A stretch of 64,000 bases of DNA from Xiphias gladius (GCF_016859285.1 NC_053413.1:16325501-16389500), one strand, 5' to 3'; positions 37,775-49,976 are shown, counted from the stretch's first letter. A program made the numbers and translations. Notes: generated by a model not told the origin, from the sequence alone.

Positions 37775-40700
37775 TGTTTGGGGCAGCGCAAAGAACATAT
37801 AATAGTGTTTGCAAACTGAGGAAAAACAAAAGTGTACAGGCATACTATCGCATCTGTTACATCCAAAAAATTTTGTTATGGTTTACCATATTTCTGAATG
37901 CCTTCTTTGATGAGAAATTTAGCCGAGCTGTTAGTAGGTGACGATGATAAAATATGGGAGGGCTCGTAACCTCTGATAGTCATCAGGTTGTTGCTTCCAA
38001 TCTGGACCCCCCTGGCATTCTGAATGAAAACAGATCCTAAAACAAGCACAAAGCCAACACGCTTAAATGGTAACCCAATACATGTCAGTCAAAGGTAACA
38101 GGAGCAGCTGTGAGCACCCCAGTCCTCTAGATTCAGAATTTGCTCAAGAAATGCTTCATCGCATACCTGGATCTTGTGGCAAGCTGCTCTTGGAAGGGCC
38201 CAAGAGACGCCCAGGAGTAATGTCAGGAGCAGATGTATCCGAGACTGGGTACGCTGGCCAAGACTGCTGGCGGTCATAGTGGGAATGTGGATGTTGCTGG
38301 TTAAAGTGTGGTAGTGAAGTAGCGCTGGCAGACGTTGGCAAGTGGGATAGAGTAGGTATGGTAGAGTTCATGGACTCGTAGAGACCAGAAGTAGGGCGAT
38401 GCCATGCCTCTTCCTGGCTGAAGGGCTGCACTGGCTCAGCTTTAGTCCAGGAATGGACAGAGGATACAGAGGGTTTGTCTTGTTCTGGTTGCCTTATACT
38501 TTGATCTGGAGGGCTTAATTGGTTTTGCAGGAAAGGATTTGGGTTGTTGTGATGGTAGCAGTTAGAAGGGTCAAGCTGGTTCTCACAGTTATAGCTACCA
38601 TATTTGTGGTACTGAAGCTCCCTATGCAGTTTCTCATCCAAAGCTGAAGGGCTGTTAACTGCCTTTGCATCTGTCTGAACAGACTCCATCGATGACTCAC
38701 ATTGGATGTCATGCAGGTCCTCGATACTGGCTTCAACTGGCACAGATACACTTCTTTCTGAACTCACCAAGGGAGCTGGGCAATCTGCAAGGTGAGGACA
38801 GAAGTAAAGCGATAAAGCTACTTAATCCTTTACAACAATTTCTCAAGCTTTGAACATACAGAACATTGAATATAATACAGCATACAAAGAAAGTGTAAAT
38901 TATAGCTAGGCTATCATAATGCCAATAGTGCTCACCACCCGAAAAACATTCATTCGTCAATGATAAAGATTTCATCTTCTCGACAAGTTCATCTGGGCCT
39001 TCATATAATTTCTGCATAAAAATCACAGGGAGAAACATAATGTAAAATACAATTGTATTTATGTGGTTATATTTCAACTTCATATCCATTGCTGAGTGTT
39101 TTCAATATGCAGACATTTTTTCAGTATTACCACATCAAGTCCTAAAAAGGATCTATTTACCCTCAGATGAAGTAAATCTTCCTCTGCAGTGGGTTCAAGT
39201 TTTTCCTTGTAGAAAGGAAGGAAGAAGTTGTAGCCCTCTGCAAAAAAAGGAAAAAGGAGGGAAAGGATGACAAGAAGATCCACATACTAAACCACAGGGG
39301 TTCAAATTATTGAGCTTGAAATTTGCAAAAGAAAGTTTACATACTGTATGCCTGTATGACATAGAGACAAAAACTCAAGAACAGCTGAGAGCAAAAGCAA
39401 TACACTGGTGTCCTTTGAAAATCCTGTTACTCTGATTTTTGGGAAGTGAAAAATGACACCTTCTTTGACACAAGTTCATGAAACTGATGAACTATGAGAT
39501 TTTGGAATTAATATTTATTATAAAACCCATCAAATTCTAACTCTATTTTTTTTTTTTTTTAAAGTAGTAAAAAAGATATAATTCAGCAACAACAGTGTCA
39601 TTATGATTTCATTAGCTCAGACATAACCTGTTCTGCATCACTGGACCATGTGGTATATTGTTTATAATACACACACACACACACACACACACAGAATACC
39701 TTTAAATGTTGGGCGTTGCTGCGGATTGTGATTCCAGCATTTCTTCATAAACTGAATTATTTCTGTGGGCGTGTCCTCTGGAATAAGGTCCTCTGCCGGT
39801 CGGTCACCATTACGAACACACTGGCTGATCTGGTCTTCACTCCTGGCATCTGGACATAAAAAAAGAGACTTTAGTTGTCTGCATGAGGTTCACTTAATGT
39901 AGTTAGGGGTTTCGAATATGGCCTGCTTTACTGCTAAACCAGCATTTCGGCATCCCAGCTCACTTGCATATGGCTCTTCCCCTGTGAGAATGACCCAAAC
40001 CACGATTGCAAAGCTGTAGACATCAGACTTCTCAGTGGAGGCTGTATGCAAACTTTCCAGGTGCTCAGGAGCCATGTAGCTCAGTGTGCCGGCACCTCTC
40101 ACCCCAGTTGATTGGCCTATACAACTCTTCCTGCGAGACTCCTCCTTAGTAAGTTTACTCCATGTCTGGCAGGTGGCCAGGCCCAGGTCTGCAATCTAGA
40201 AAACACAGAGGAAAAAATACTTAGATCACCAAGATTGTACAATTATGCTGTATGAACCGTTAATGTGTCACGGGCCTTAGTGTGCAATATACCTTGATGT
40301 GAAAATCCTTGTCCACTAAAATGTTTTCTGGCTTTATGTCCTTGTGTATGACACATCTCTCTGTGAGGTATACCATCCCTTCCAAAATCTCTAAAATGAT
40401 TCTGCCCTTGATGGATATTGGCACAGAGACCTAAGACCAGGGAGAATTTGGTGTATAAATCTTTCAATTCACATAAAAATACCATAATATGGGTTATTTA
40501 CGTTTGCAAACTGTGGATGAAAACAAGTGGAACTACAGATGTTACAGACATGAATTAATCTTTCCCTTTACAGCCTGACTACACATATCAAACCTTCTGA
40601 CCGTTTCTAGCATGACCAATAGGTTGCCTTTGGGGATGAGTTCCATAACTAGCGAGCAGTCTCTTTCCTCCATGATCACACCCAGCAACTTGACCACTCG

Positions 40701-41676
40701 CTCATGGTTCAGACTTGCCATGATATGCCCCTCCTCCAGCAGTGACCTTTTACTCTCCCTGGAAAGCATAGAAAATATAGTGAGAACCAGATATCTACCA
40801 GACAGGAGGCATAACTTCCAGCATGTTGAGTCTCACGACACAATCATTCAGATACGCTGAATCAGTTTTTAGCACCACAGAAATCGATGCCGTCCTGTTA
40901 TAATACATAAATATTATTAAAATTATTCCCGCACAACAAATTATAGATTTTATATTGGGAGGAAATAGTACTTGACTTGGATCAGTACTTGGTATCAGTG
41001 TACTAAATATACTCTAAGTTTAGGTATAAGGAAAGAAAAAGCTGCATTATTAGTTCCTCCCTTGCAGCACATACAAGAAATCAGACACTGAAATCACATC
41101 TGAGTTCCCATGTTAAGGCTGCAACAATCATATTAATGGAGTTTTTTGAGGGGATGGGCTGTTAATGTAAGTAGTGCATTAAAAAAAAAAAAATTGATGA
41201 TGATGATGATGTTGGTCTGAAAAACGGATGTTGGTCCTACATCCGGCTCTTGAGTCGTGATTCTGTTAAAAGGAAGTACTTAGAAATCATTGCATGCTTC
41301 TCCTTCTCCAGGCTCATCTTTATTTTGCACAGTCAGCATTCTTCCACCCGTGTCACACAAAATAATAAATCGACGTTCTAGACCCTGTCAAATCCCCCAC
41401 GAGTCTCGCTGAGTGGTGCGGAGAGCCTGGCTGTAGTCTTCTGCCGGACACATGATCCGGGTTACCATTAGGCAGGGGGGAATACCCCGCACACTAACAG
41501 ACGCAGAGAACTTACTCGTTGCGAAGAGAGCCCGTATACATGGTCTTCAACACCACCTGGCCGAGGGTTACATGGTAGCACAGGTAAACATCTCCGAATC
41601 CTCCGTAGTCCAGGGGCTCTTTCTTGATAAGATCGGTCGAGCTCATGTGAATCGAAGACTGCGGCGCGGTGGCCAT
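36921..41676 (-). CDS. ripk1: Receptor-interacting serine/threonine kinase 1
   Basis: RIPK1 relays TNF-receptor, TLR and death-receptor signals to NF-kB, apoptosis or necroptosis. Ten coding exons join in frame to 685 aa (human 671): 41516-41676, 40602-40758, 40293-40430, 39964-40195, 39700-39849, 39161-39237, 38936-39011, 38167-38784, 37887-38036 and 36921-37219. The kinase domain (about 17-285) has glycine loop GGFGDVY (25-31), Lys44, the RIPK1-type HKD (135-137, [11 protein letters not shown]), and DLG (155-157) instead of DFG. TWSK places Ser165 at the human Ser166 autophosphorylation site. The intermediate region is Gln/Ser/Pro-rich. The RHIM core is VQIG (547-550) and a death domain fills about 588-672. 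All parts needed for RHIM and death-domain assembly are present. The start ATG has G at -3 and +4. The human caspase-8 site LQLD is not conserved, though Asp331-Cys follows shortly after. Confidence 0.96.
37734..37774. repeat. (TAA)n microsatellite in ripk1 intron 9
   Basis: About thirteen TAA units in the intron between the RHIM exon and the death-domain exon. Confidence 0.95.
39669..39692. repeat. (CA)n microsatellite beside ripk1 exon 5 donor
   Basis: A perfect CA run lying only about eight bases beyond the exon 5 boundary at 39700, so it starts almost at the donor site on the minus strand. Confidence 0.95.
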
Positions 41677-42100
41677 CCCTGGTGAGAAGTCACAACAACA
41701 ACAACATCATCAACAACAACAACAACACCCGAGTGAGAAACACTGCAGCTCATAACAAAGTGGTCAAAACCTGTACACCGTCAATGGCTGCGAATGACTG
41801 GAGCGGCGACTCAACCATCCGTAACAATCAAAACACTCTGACAAAACTCAAAACGAAACCTGGAGCTAACGCCTGGCGCATCTGAAACTTTCGAAAACAG
41901 GACAAACTCCGTTCTCGTGACGTTAACCAAACTCTTCACCTGAAAAAGTGACAGTGTTATACACACCGTTAGCTATCACTATCAACAAAACTGGAGTAAA
42001 CAGTTACCTAAAAGTGGTTTGAAATCCAAGACGGGCACTGTGTTTGTAGTTCCGGGATTTTCCTCGACGGTCTCGCTCTAAAGATCCCACAGCCGACCTA
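41677..42100 (-). other. ripk1: Putative ripk1 5' leader: non-coding exon and intron
   Basis: Directly before the start codon the minus strand reads CTTCTCACCAG|GG-ATG, a good splice acceptor (exon from 41678). About 330 bases upstream, CACTTTTAG|GTAACTG is a plausible donor (exon ending at 42008). The intervening intron would carry a (TTG)n run on the minus strand (41691-41727) in the place of the polypyrimidine tract. The leader exon would be roughly 42008-42100. It is equally possible that the leader is unspliced. Confidence 0.4.
41691..41727. repeat. (CAA)n microsatellite at the ripk1 start
   Basis: A CAA repeat with one CATCAT interruption, 15 bases upstream of the ripk1 initiation codon (TTG on the coding strand). 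Confidence 0.9.
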
Positions 42101-43399
42101 AGAACTACAGACAGCCAAAAAAAGTCGATAACAGAAACAGGTCAGGAAGAATAGCAGATTCAGTTGTTGTTGTTTTTTCTTTTTTTTTTTTTTTCTGTGG
42201 CATAAAAACACATTCCACAAGAAAACACAAATGCGGGATAAGATATAAAGTTGTTTTTCTTTCTAACCTTTTCAATTTTAAACGGGTTTTTGAGATACAG
42301 AATTCCTCTGATATGGGTCCATTTAAAATCTTGTCGTGCGGTTTGGTTGCCACCTACTGGTGAAATTAATAATCGCAGACTTAACAACCCTGTATTGCAC
42401 AGCAGGACTGTAGCTTTGCCAGTTTGAGATATGATGGCAATATAAATACATGTTGTTGTTGTCTTTTCCTTAAGACAGTTTTCAGCTGTGTCTTAACAGT
42501 ATCTGTCATCTGAGAGACCCACAGCTTTTTCGGGAACCTAATGAATGAGGAAGCAAATTGTAACAAACGACAACAAACCAATTTCCAATTTCATATCATT
42601 TCTACTAAAGCAGCACATGATTTAAAAAAAACAAAAACAACAACAAACAAAAACAGATTCATTGATAAAACAAAGTTATTGTGAAACTAGAGTGGGAAAC
42701 CACCTGAACTGTAGCCTCTGACAGCGTGGGCGATGAATGACATGCAGGCCTACATTTTGGGCAGCATATCTGTGAACACCCACACTATAAATTCCTCCTT
42801 TTGCACACTAAAGCCACAACAAAGCATTATTCACATTATTGCTGGGTATCTTCAGGTTATTTAGAAAACCTCCCAGTCATGACAAATTACACTTTACTGA
42901 TCACTATAACAGAGTACTAAACAATCAAATCTGTAATCCGTGTACATGTAAACTAACTTCCATCCACGATTAAAATGGTTTCAATGATTTAAAGATGACC
43001 TAGATCAAGTGGTCAGCCATATTTTCATTTCCTTCTGTCATAAATGAAATACAGTACCATCTACGTTCAGGCATCCAATTTTATTACTAACAGCACAAGT
43101 TTTTTCAGGTTTTCATTAAAGTGAGGCAAACAAAGGTTTAGAGTAATTCATCACTGAACCGCTCTTAATCACACTGAAAAATCTCACAACTGAAATTGTG
43201 AAGAGAAGATTCAGGTGAGAATGACATGGGTACTCATGAAGGAACAGGTTATAAGACTGAAAAAACAGCTCACTCACATACATGATTCAAGAGGCCAGGT
43301 CACCTAGCAGATCTGCTGCAGACAACTCCTCCCATTCAAGCTGTAGTCTGGCGGTCGCACGCTGCCCCACATAGAACAACAACAGATCACCAGGAAGTT
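42101..43399. other. Intergenic region upstream of ripk1, nothing recognised
   Basis: Mixed AT-rich sequence with a T-run (42178-42194) and A-rich runs near 42625-42660. I see no exon or transposon protein here. The proximal ripk1 promoter should lie around 42100-42400, but no specific site could be assigned. Confidence 0.5.
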
Positions 43400-43770
43400 A
43401 AAGAAGCTGGTGCCTGCGGTGTAAATGTGTGGCCTGGGTAAATGTCTCAATGTGGGGCAGTGGGTAGAGTTGCTTCCTGTTGATGTTGATAGTTTGATGA
43501 CTATCAGCACAAAACTGCCAGGTGCCATCCTTTCTTAGTAATAAGACCAGTGTAGCCGCCCATGCTGCTGACTGGCTTGCCCCAGTTGTCCTGCTGGTTT
43601 TCTGTTCAGCTGCCTTTAGCAGAGATGTTGGGGATGGAGGTGGTGCCTCCTCAGACTTGATGGTGTGCTGCAGTAGAGCAGTCCTGCTGCCCTTGTCTCC
43701 CTTGGTGACAAAGATACAAGCCAGTCCTCTAGCAGAGTTCGCAGGAACTGGCACAGCTGAATGTTAGTGG
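43400..43770 (-). mobile_element. Decayed Ty3/gypsy retrotransposon pol fragment (reverse transcriptase start)
   Basis: On the minus strand a frame of about 118 codons ends with TLVLLLRKDGTWQFCAD, then NRKQLYPLPHIETF. This matches the start of gypsy-class reverse transcriptase (VLVKKKDGSxRFCVDYRxLN...YPLPxI). The preceding residues fit the protease-RT linker. The frame stops soon after PLPHIE and the catalytic YxDD region is absent, so it is a dead fragment. Flanking open frames at 43855-44206 (minus) are Pro/Gly/Thr-rich and may be more of the same element, but I could not identify a domain. No LTRs were seen. Confidence 0.7.
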
Positions 43771-44570
43771 CCTGCTGTCACAGATCCACAGGTCTTGGAT
43801 TGCTTGCCATTTCTCAGAGGAGGTTGACGGCCCAGTGTTCCTCTCCAGTGTGGTTTACTTTCCCAGGACAGGGTAATGCAACAGCATTCCTCTAGTTATG
43901 TCTTCTCCTTCTTCCCCTGGAGTTTTGAAAATCTCCCCAGGGGGAGAGTCATGCCCAGGTGGTCGTTTTAATTGGTGGCACCAGTGTCTGTTTCTTTCCC
44001 TGAGGTTTGACGAGCTTATCAGTGGAGGCTGTTGTCCTGATGTCCCTGTCTGGTAGTTGTGCTGGCTCTTCCCCTGGTGTTTGACCGGTCCCAGAGGCAA
44101 GGGTGGTCCCTGGACAACCTTTTCCAATCACAATTGATGCTCTGAAGGTAGAAAGGGTAATCATCCAGGATAATGTAGCCGGTCCTCCCCAGTCCCTCAC
44201 TGCCACTGGAACTGTTTCCCTGCTTCTGAGAAATTATTCGCTTTCATTTGCACAGGGTTGTGACAGTTGCAGGCAAGGTACAGGGGAGGCCGTACACGAT
44301 TCCCTACTGCCACGATGGAACCAGTGACTAGGCCACTGTCTCTGGGTCTGTTGAGCAGCTTCTCTGAGAGCTGCTCACATCTTCTTGCTGCACACCCAAG
44401 TGGTTGTTTTTATAATTATTTATAAAAAATATATCAAATGTACTTATATCTACAAGATTTCAATATTTTGCATCCCCAATTTCCATCCAAAAGAAAACTA
44501 TCCCCCAGTCTTTTTCACAGTGAGTTTATATTCCATCTCGTTTCATGGTATGCTTTTTATTCCTGATTAA

Positions 44571-44603
<33 letters not shown>

Positions 44604-44749
44604 CGTGTGTGTGTGTGTGTGTATTCCTATAATATTCCCGTGGGGGCTTGACTAATTTTGCTCTGGCATGTAGACAGTCAGAATTTAGGATTTCATGTTT
44701 CCTGTCACCGGGCCATTGGGCAGGGTATTAATATTCCAGCCTCATATCT
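43771..44749. other. Possible extension of the retroelement, then AT/GT repeat
   Basis: Positions 43771-44350 are more GC-rich than the surroundings and carry two overlapping minus-strand open frames of 85-90 codons with no recognised domain. These may be upstream gag/pol remains. Positions 44571-44622 are an (AT)n(GT)n microsatellite. No exon is seen. Confidence 0.45.
44571..44622. repeat. (AT)n(GT)n microsatellite
   Basis: A compound AT then GT dinucleotide tract about 450 bases upstream of the dusp22 start codon. Confidence 0.95.
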
Positions 44750-44849
44750 GACTACGAATCCCAGGTTGGGTTTATAACACACCTGTGTTCACGCCGCAGA
44801 GGCGTGGACACGCGCTTTGTACCTGCGAACTACAACTCCCAGCATTCCT
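44711..44849 (+). promoter_or_regulatory. dusp22: dusp22 promoter: ZNF143/STAF motif and CCAAT box
   Basis: ACTACAACTCCCAGCATTCC (44829-44848) matches the long ZNF143/STAF (SBS2) consensus, which typically sits in the proximal promoters of vertebrate housekeeping genes. A second partial copy, ACTACGAATCCCAG, occurs at 44751-44764. An inverted CCAAT box (CCATTGG) is at 44713-44719. The region up to 45020 is GC-rich with several CpGs and has no TATA box. The start codon is 173 bases downstream of the full motif. Confidence 0.65.
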
Positions 44850-45021
44850 CACCGGGAGCCTGGGAAAGCCGTGCTTGGCTTGCCCGGACGCGGAGCTGCC
44901 TGCTTCTGCGCCCCTACAGCGGGTTCGGGGGACACGTCGAGCCGCTGGGTAGTCACTTTTAAACAGCGGAGAGTCGCAGCGTGGCATTTCCTTTCAGCAT
45001 TGTTTTCCAGAGCCTGTCAGC

Positions 45022-46937
45022 ATGGGTAATGGCATCGATAAGGTATGAGTTCACACACACGAGTAGTCCTCGGTGCCTTGAGTGTAAGTAGGCAGAGGAT
45101 AGGCTAGTCGTAATCTTCAGTAGTCTTTGAGATGTCCATCAAAAACTTCAGAAGTTTTGTGTTCTTATCTCTTTGACTCAGTACATTTAGACGTGTCTTG
45201 TTCAAAAGAAGTAGACACAAACCCTCTCAACTTAGGTGGTCTTCTGAAATATTTAGCAGTTATGCTTTTAACCAGACTGGTTTTAACCTGACTAGTTTTA
45301 ACCTGAACGGTTTTTTTTGACAGTCACGTGATCTCAGGCTCCATGGGCTGTTATTTCTAATTATCACCTCATATTTTCAAGGTGTCAATTCAGTCAGCTG
45401 TTTCAAGTTGTCTCAGCTGTTGTACCACTTCACTATATCACTGATGCCTTGACCATGTCTGCTTCAAATGCGCACCTACATTATTCTCTGTCCTCATAGG
45501 TCCTGCCTGACTTATACTTGGGAAATTTCAAAGGTGCGTGTAAGTGTACTTTACATCTATTTTGATTTGATTTCTTTAATAAGGTTGCATACGCCCGACG
45601 GTCTTTGCTTTGTGGTGTTGTCTGTTTCCGTCAGATGCAAGAGACCGAGAACAGTTAGCCAGAAACAACATCACGCACATCCTGTCCATCCATGACAGTG
45701 CAGCTCCTATCCTCCAGGTGAGAGCCCTCCATCTCCTCGTCTTAACATCTCTGCCCTCACCGGCATCATAAACAGTGCGCATCTTACGTTTCTCATTAAA
45801 TTTTAAGCAGCCTGATGAAGGAAAATGAGGCTGAACAGATTTGACCCTCCTGGTCTATTAGTTCGGTGCACAGGACTTGAGCTCTGCCACTTTCCATGAA
45901 CCGGTTTGTCAGGTTGTTCAGGATGAGGTGCCTCAGTGCTCACCTACAGTGCATCTTCCTGAGCAAACAGTCGTCAGTCCAGAGTGAGTAAACAATAGAC
46001 AGGGGAGTTTGTTCCTCATGCGATTCTTGGAGCATCATGAAAAATGGAAGTCAACACCAACTGGTTTGGACGTTGTGCTGAGTTGTGTGCTTGCGTGGGT
46101 TTGAGAGTAGGCGGTTGTTCTTGCTTCAGTGTGGACTCTGCAGTCTCACTTCATTATTATTTTATCTAGGTTATTGGTTTTGATATAAAGTTTCTCTAAC
46201 TCACTGCAAGTACAAAAGCAGCCTCTGTTCTCAGTTTTGTAATATAAAAACAGAGAACATGCAAAGATGTGACTGCAAATCAGCTTAAAACCGCCTTTAT
46301 TCTTTCACATACGGTAGCACAGCCTGTCTCCATCATCAGGAAAACACACGTGTTGTAAAACCGTAAGAGAATTGATGTGTGGTGGTATTTATGACCTGCT
46401 ACTTATTGATTTGTGTTAAATGCATGAGAGCGAGTGACAGCTGACAGGTAACTAGTATACCTTGCCCCTAGGAGATGACCTATCTCTGCATTTCAGCAGC
46501 TGACCTGCCCACACAAAACCTGTAAGTACCAGAACGTGCAGCACAGCAACACAGCAACACAGAACAACGAAAGGCTGAGGTAAAGAGAGTGTACCACATC
46601 CATCTGACGCTGCACTGTGTGGGTGTCTGAGGTTCATTTTCTTTCAAGCTAACGTGTAAATGATATGCTTTCACAAGCTCAACATTTAACTGTGAACTTA
46701 TTCTGTGACTGCACCACAGTAACACGGCTGGGATTCAGCTCTTGGTGCAAGGTTTTTTTTTTTTTTTGTTTGGTTGTTTTTTTGACATGAACACGTGACC
46801 TGTACATATACAGTACCTGTTTTTATGTAACATGAGAAAGTAGGGAAGAAAAATGAAGGGTGGTGTATGTATCACAAAGGGATACCCTGGTTTAAACACA
46901 CATGTGCATTTAAAAACACGCACAAACACACAAACAA

Positions 46938-47025
<88 letters not shown>

Positions 47026-49045
47026 AAATCGTCTTTGGCCAAATTCACATTTCAGCAGGAAGGAAGTGTCGCAGCTCAGTTCTGCACTTTTAGTACGGGG
47101 GTTGGTGCTGTGCCTCTATTTATACACACAACCCCCTCCAGACACTCTCTTATACATATGAACACACACGTATGTACACACAAATACAGTATATGCACAA
47201 TAACACTCCTGTCCCCCTTACAGCCCTGGTTGCCTCATACGTCTGACAATAGGTTCAGAGTCATTGGTGTTCGAAATCTGTAATGTGAAATATGACACTA
47301 ACACTCTCAAACCTGAGACAGGCACACCCTTATCCTGATCCGTCCGGAATTAGAATTGAAAGGGTCTGACAAGTCCGGTGCAAAAACATACACACACCAC
47401 GCACAAAAAAAAACCTCACGTGTATGCAACCAGTCCACCTTTAGATTCATACAGGAGCTCTTAAGTTTCAGTGAGGACCGAATAACAGCACGTAGCACAG
47501 TTGGTACTGTAGTTCTTGCTGTCATTCCTCGCTTATTATAACAAGCATTTTTCTTATGCTCCACAGGATTCAGCACTTTAAACAAAGTATAATGTTCATG
47601 CACGAGTCCCGCCTCAAAGGAGAGGGTTGCCTCGTTCACTGGTGAGAGCAAGATTGCATGTTGTGTCTTTACCTGGACGTTAGAATCGAGGTTCACTCGC
47701 ACAGCCTGTTGCTGCTTAAGTAACTGAAATATACAGATTTCCTCCATCTGTCTTATAATAGAATCATAGACGTATTTTAATATAAATGTACAGTGTTCAT
47801 CTAGAGCTGAAAACAGCCAAGTATGCGAGTGAACCCATGTGTGACGGCTGCACAGAAGAGATTAAACGATATGCAAAGGTCTATTCTTGAACTTCCCAAA
47901 ACAGAGTACAGTAACAAGTCAGACCACATTGTGTTTGTGTAGTAGGGTAGCTGACCTTATGCGCACAGGGGAAAGTCATACTTGGTTTGAAAGCAGGTCT
48001 TCTCAGAAATACAGGAGAACAAGTGGCTTTTTATAAGATTTACATTGTTACAGGTTTGTCGACTTAATACTTCTTAGCCGAAGAATTCAGTTTCTTTCAA
48101 AATATGTATTGTGTAAATTGTGTATTAAGTCAATGTCTTCATGCCAGCCCCCTTGTTTCAACCCACAATTCCTGTATTCTATTTTCTTTCTATCTGTCAC
48201 TGCCTGTGGACTGGTTGGTCTTCCCTAGAGTGCCACTTACTGTAGATATTGAATCTGATATTTATTACTGGGAATCTTTGGGTGTTTTTAACCTCTTGCT
48301 TGCTTGTTTACGTACAGATTATAAGCCTGGTTTTACTCATATTCGGAATATGACGCTTACATGGAACATAGAAAACCTAATCATTCATATCGCTGTCAAC
48401 AAGGCTCTGATATTTATCAGCATGCTGGATTTTGCTTCCTCATTTAATTTTTGATAATGGATGACAAGAGCATCGATAATCTGCTTGTGCTTTCCATGTC
48501 CAATTTAAATTAAAAGCACTTTACACCAATATGTAAAAGTTTTGTGGGAAAATTATGCTAATTATATAGTCTAACAGTTTCATTTCTTGCGTTATACTCT
48601 CTGTTCATCCCTCTCTTCATACAGTTTGGCAGGTGTGTCCCGCAGTGTCACCCTGGTAGTAGCTTACATCATGACAGTGACAGGACTGGGCTGGCAGGAG
48701 GCACTGGCTGCAGTGAGGGCAGTCCGGCCCTGTGCCGGCCCCAACCTAGGATTTCAGCGCCAGCTCCAGGAGTTCGAGGCTACTCAAGCTGATGAAGTCA
48801 GTCCTGGGAACCGAGCAGGGGAAAATAGAGTAGGAGGAGAGAATATATTTACATTGTTATCAACAGACAAACTGTTTTGTTTTTTGTTTTTTTCTCCCCT
48901 ATAGTTCAGAGAATGGCTACGGAGAGAATACGAGGACAACCTTTTCAATGATGAGGCTGATATACGTGACTTGCTTGACAGGGCGACCAAAGTCCCTGGT
49001 GAAGAGGTGAAAAAACCGGCATCTACCCCACCTGGAGGTGTCTGA
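45022..49045 (+). CDS. dusp22: Dual specificity phosphatase 22 (JSP-1/JKAP)
   Basis: DUSP22 is a small atypical dual-specificity phosphatase that modulates JNK signalling and, in T cells, Lck. Seven exons (45022-45042, 45500-45533, 45635-45717, 46472-46521, 47567-47641, 48625-48796, 48905-49045) join to 191 aa (human 184). MGNG at the N-terminus is a myristoylation signal. The fold begins VLPDLYLGNFKDARD. Asp57 in SAADLPTQNL is the general acid. The P-loop HCLAGVSRS holds Cys88 and Arg94; the Cys88 codon is split TG|T across intron 5. The first four introns are short or moderate. Downstream, VTLVVAYIMTVTGLGW and GFQRQLQEFE match the family. The C-terminus (LLDRATKVPGEEV...) diverges from the human one. 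The gene is complete and intact. Confidence 0.96.
46939..47021. repeat. (CA)n microsatellite in dusp22 intron 4
   Basis: A perfect CA run of about 40 units. It explains the Thr/His-rich and Val/Cys-rich open frames on both strands, which are not genes. Confidence 0.98.
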
Positions 49046-49357
49046 TCAGAAATTTCAATGAGATCTTTTTGTAGCTGAGTCTGGAGGATTACACCACTGT
49101 GCGATGCCTAAGTTTTTCTCTGCCTGTCTGGAAGTCTAACGTGCTTTGGGGTGGACTACTGTCAGGATGTTTATTGCAGCTGGAACGATCCTCTAGATAT
49201 AATGGACATGAACACTGGAAGAGACAGTTATTATGTAGAGCAAATACTCATTTTTAACATGGATTGATTGATGTTTCTGGTGCTCTTTTTTTTTTTTAAT
49301 TTATAAATGCTGTTAACTGTGTTTTGTGTATTGTATAATTTTAAATAGTGAAATAAA
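49046..49357 (+). terminator. dusp22: dusp22 3' UTR and polyadenylation signal
   Basis: About 300 bases of non-coding sequence follow the stop codon and end with AATAAA at 49352-49357. A second AATAAA occurs near 49573 and could serve as a distal site. Confidence 0.6.
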
Positions 49358-49966
49358 AGGAGTAAAGTCAAGTGTTTTGTGAAATTGTCAGTCGGTGGGC
49401 TGTCAGTCTGAAGGTGATAAGACACATTCTGTGCTATGTTTACATCTCTGTTTCCTGGATCTCTTCCTGTTTGTCTAATGTGCAAGGGAGGTCATGCATG
49501 GTAGCATCAAAAACACCAAGATCGTGTTCTTTTCTCACTCTTTCTTCTCAACTGCATTTAGATACTATAAAGCAATAAAATCTCCATTAATTTCACCTCG
49601 GTGAGATATTACTCACAGTGTTCTTAGAAGCGCTATCTTGCTGGGCGTGTGCATAGAGAGCCACTGGAGGGCAGTAGTAGTAAGAAAGTACTGGTAAAAT
49701 ATATGTATATTCTGGACTCAACCAAGTGCATCATCTCTTGACACTGGTTCCTCATCGTTCGTCCAGTCAAATTCAGTCTTTCCACAATAACAAATTTAAG
49801 GCTCTATAGACTTTATGTTTCCAGTCAGCAGTTATGTAAGTGGAAATTAGGTTGAATTTACAGACTATTTGAAACATAAAAAATATGGGTGGGGATATTT
49901 GATGATGGTGATGTATGCAGCTAATTGTTCCATTCCGTCCCAGTGTCTGCTCAGGGTGTCACTAAA

Positions 49967-49976
49967 GGGATTCCCC
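49967..49976 (+). promoter_or_regulatory. irf4: Kappa-B site in the putative irf4 promoter
   Basis: GGGATTCCCC fits the NF-kB consensus GGGRNNYYCC at every position. It lies about 100 bases upstream of a TATA-like CTATAACA (50071-50078) and 190 bases upstream of the leader-exon donor at 50159. Mammalian Irf4 is induced by c-Rel through promoter kappa-B sites, so the position is meaningful. Occupancy is not shown. Confidence 0.55.

Noticed and set aside
43855-44206. Two overlapping minus-strand frames of 85-90 codons as gag or protease
   Set aside because: Position suggests retroelement origin, but no zinc knuckle or protease motif could be read, so only the RT part was called.
46735-47283. 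Open frames of 96-138 codons on both strands
   Set aside because: Translated (CA)n microsatellite inside dusp22 intron 4.
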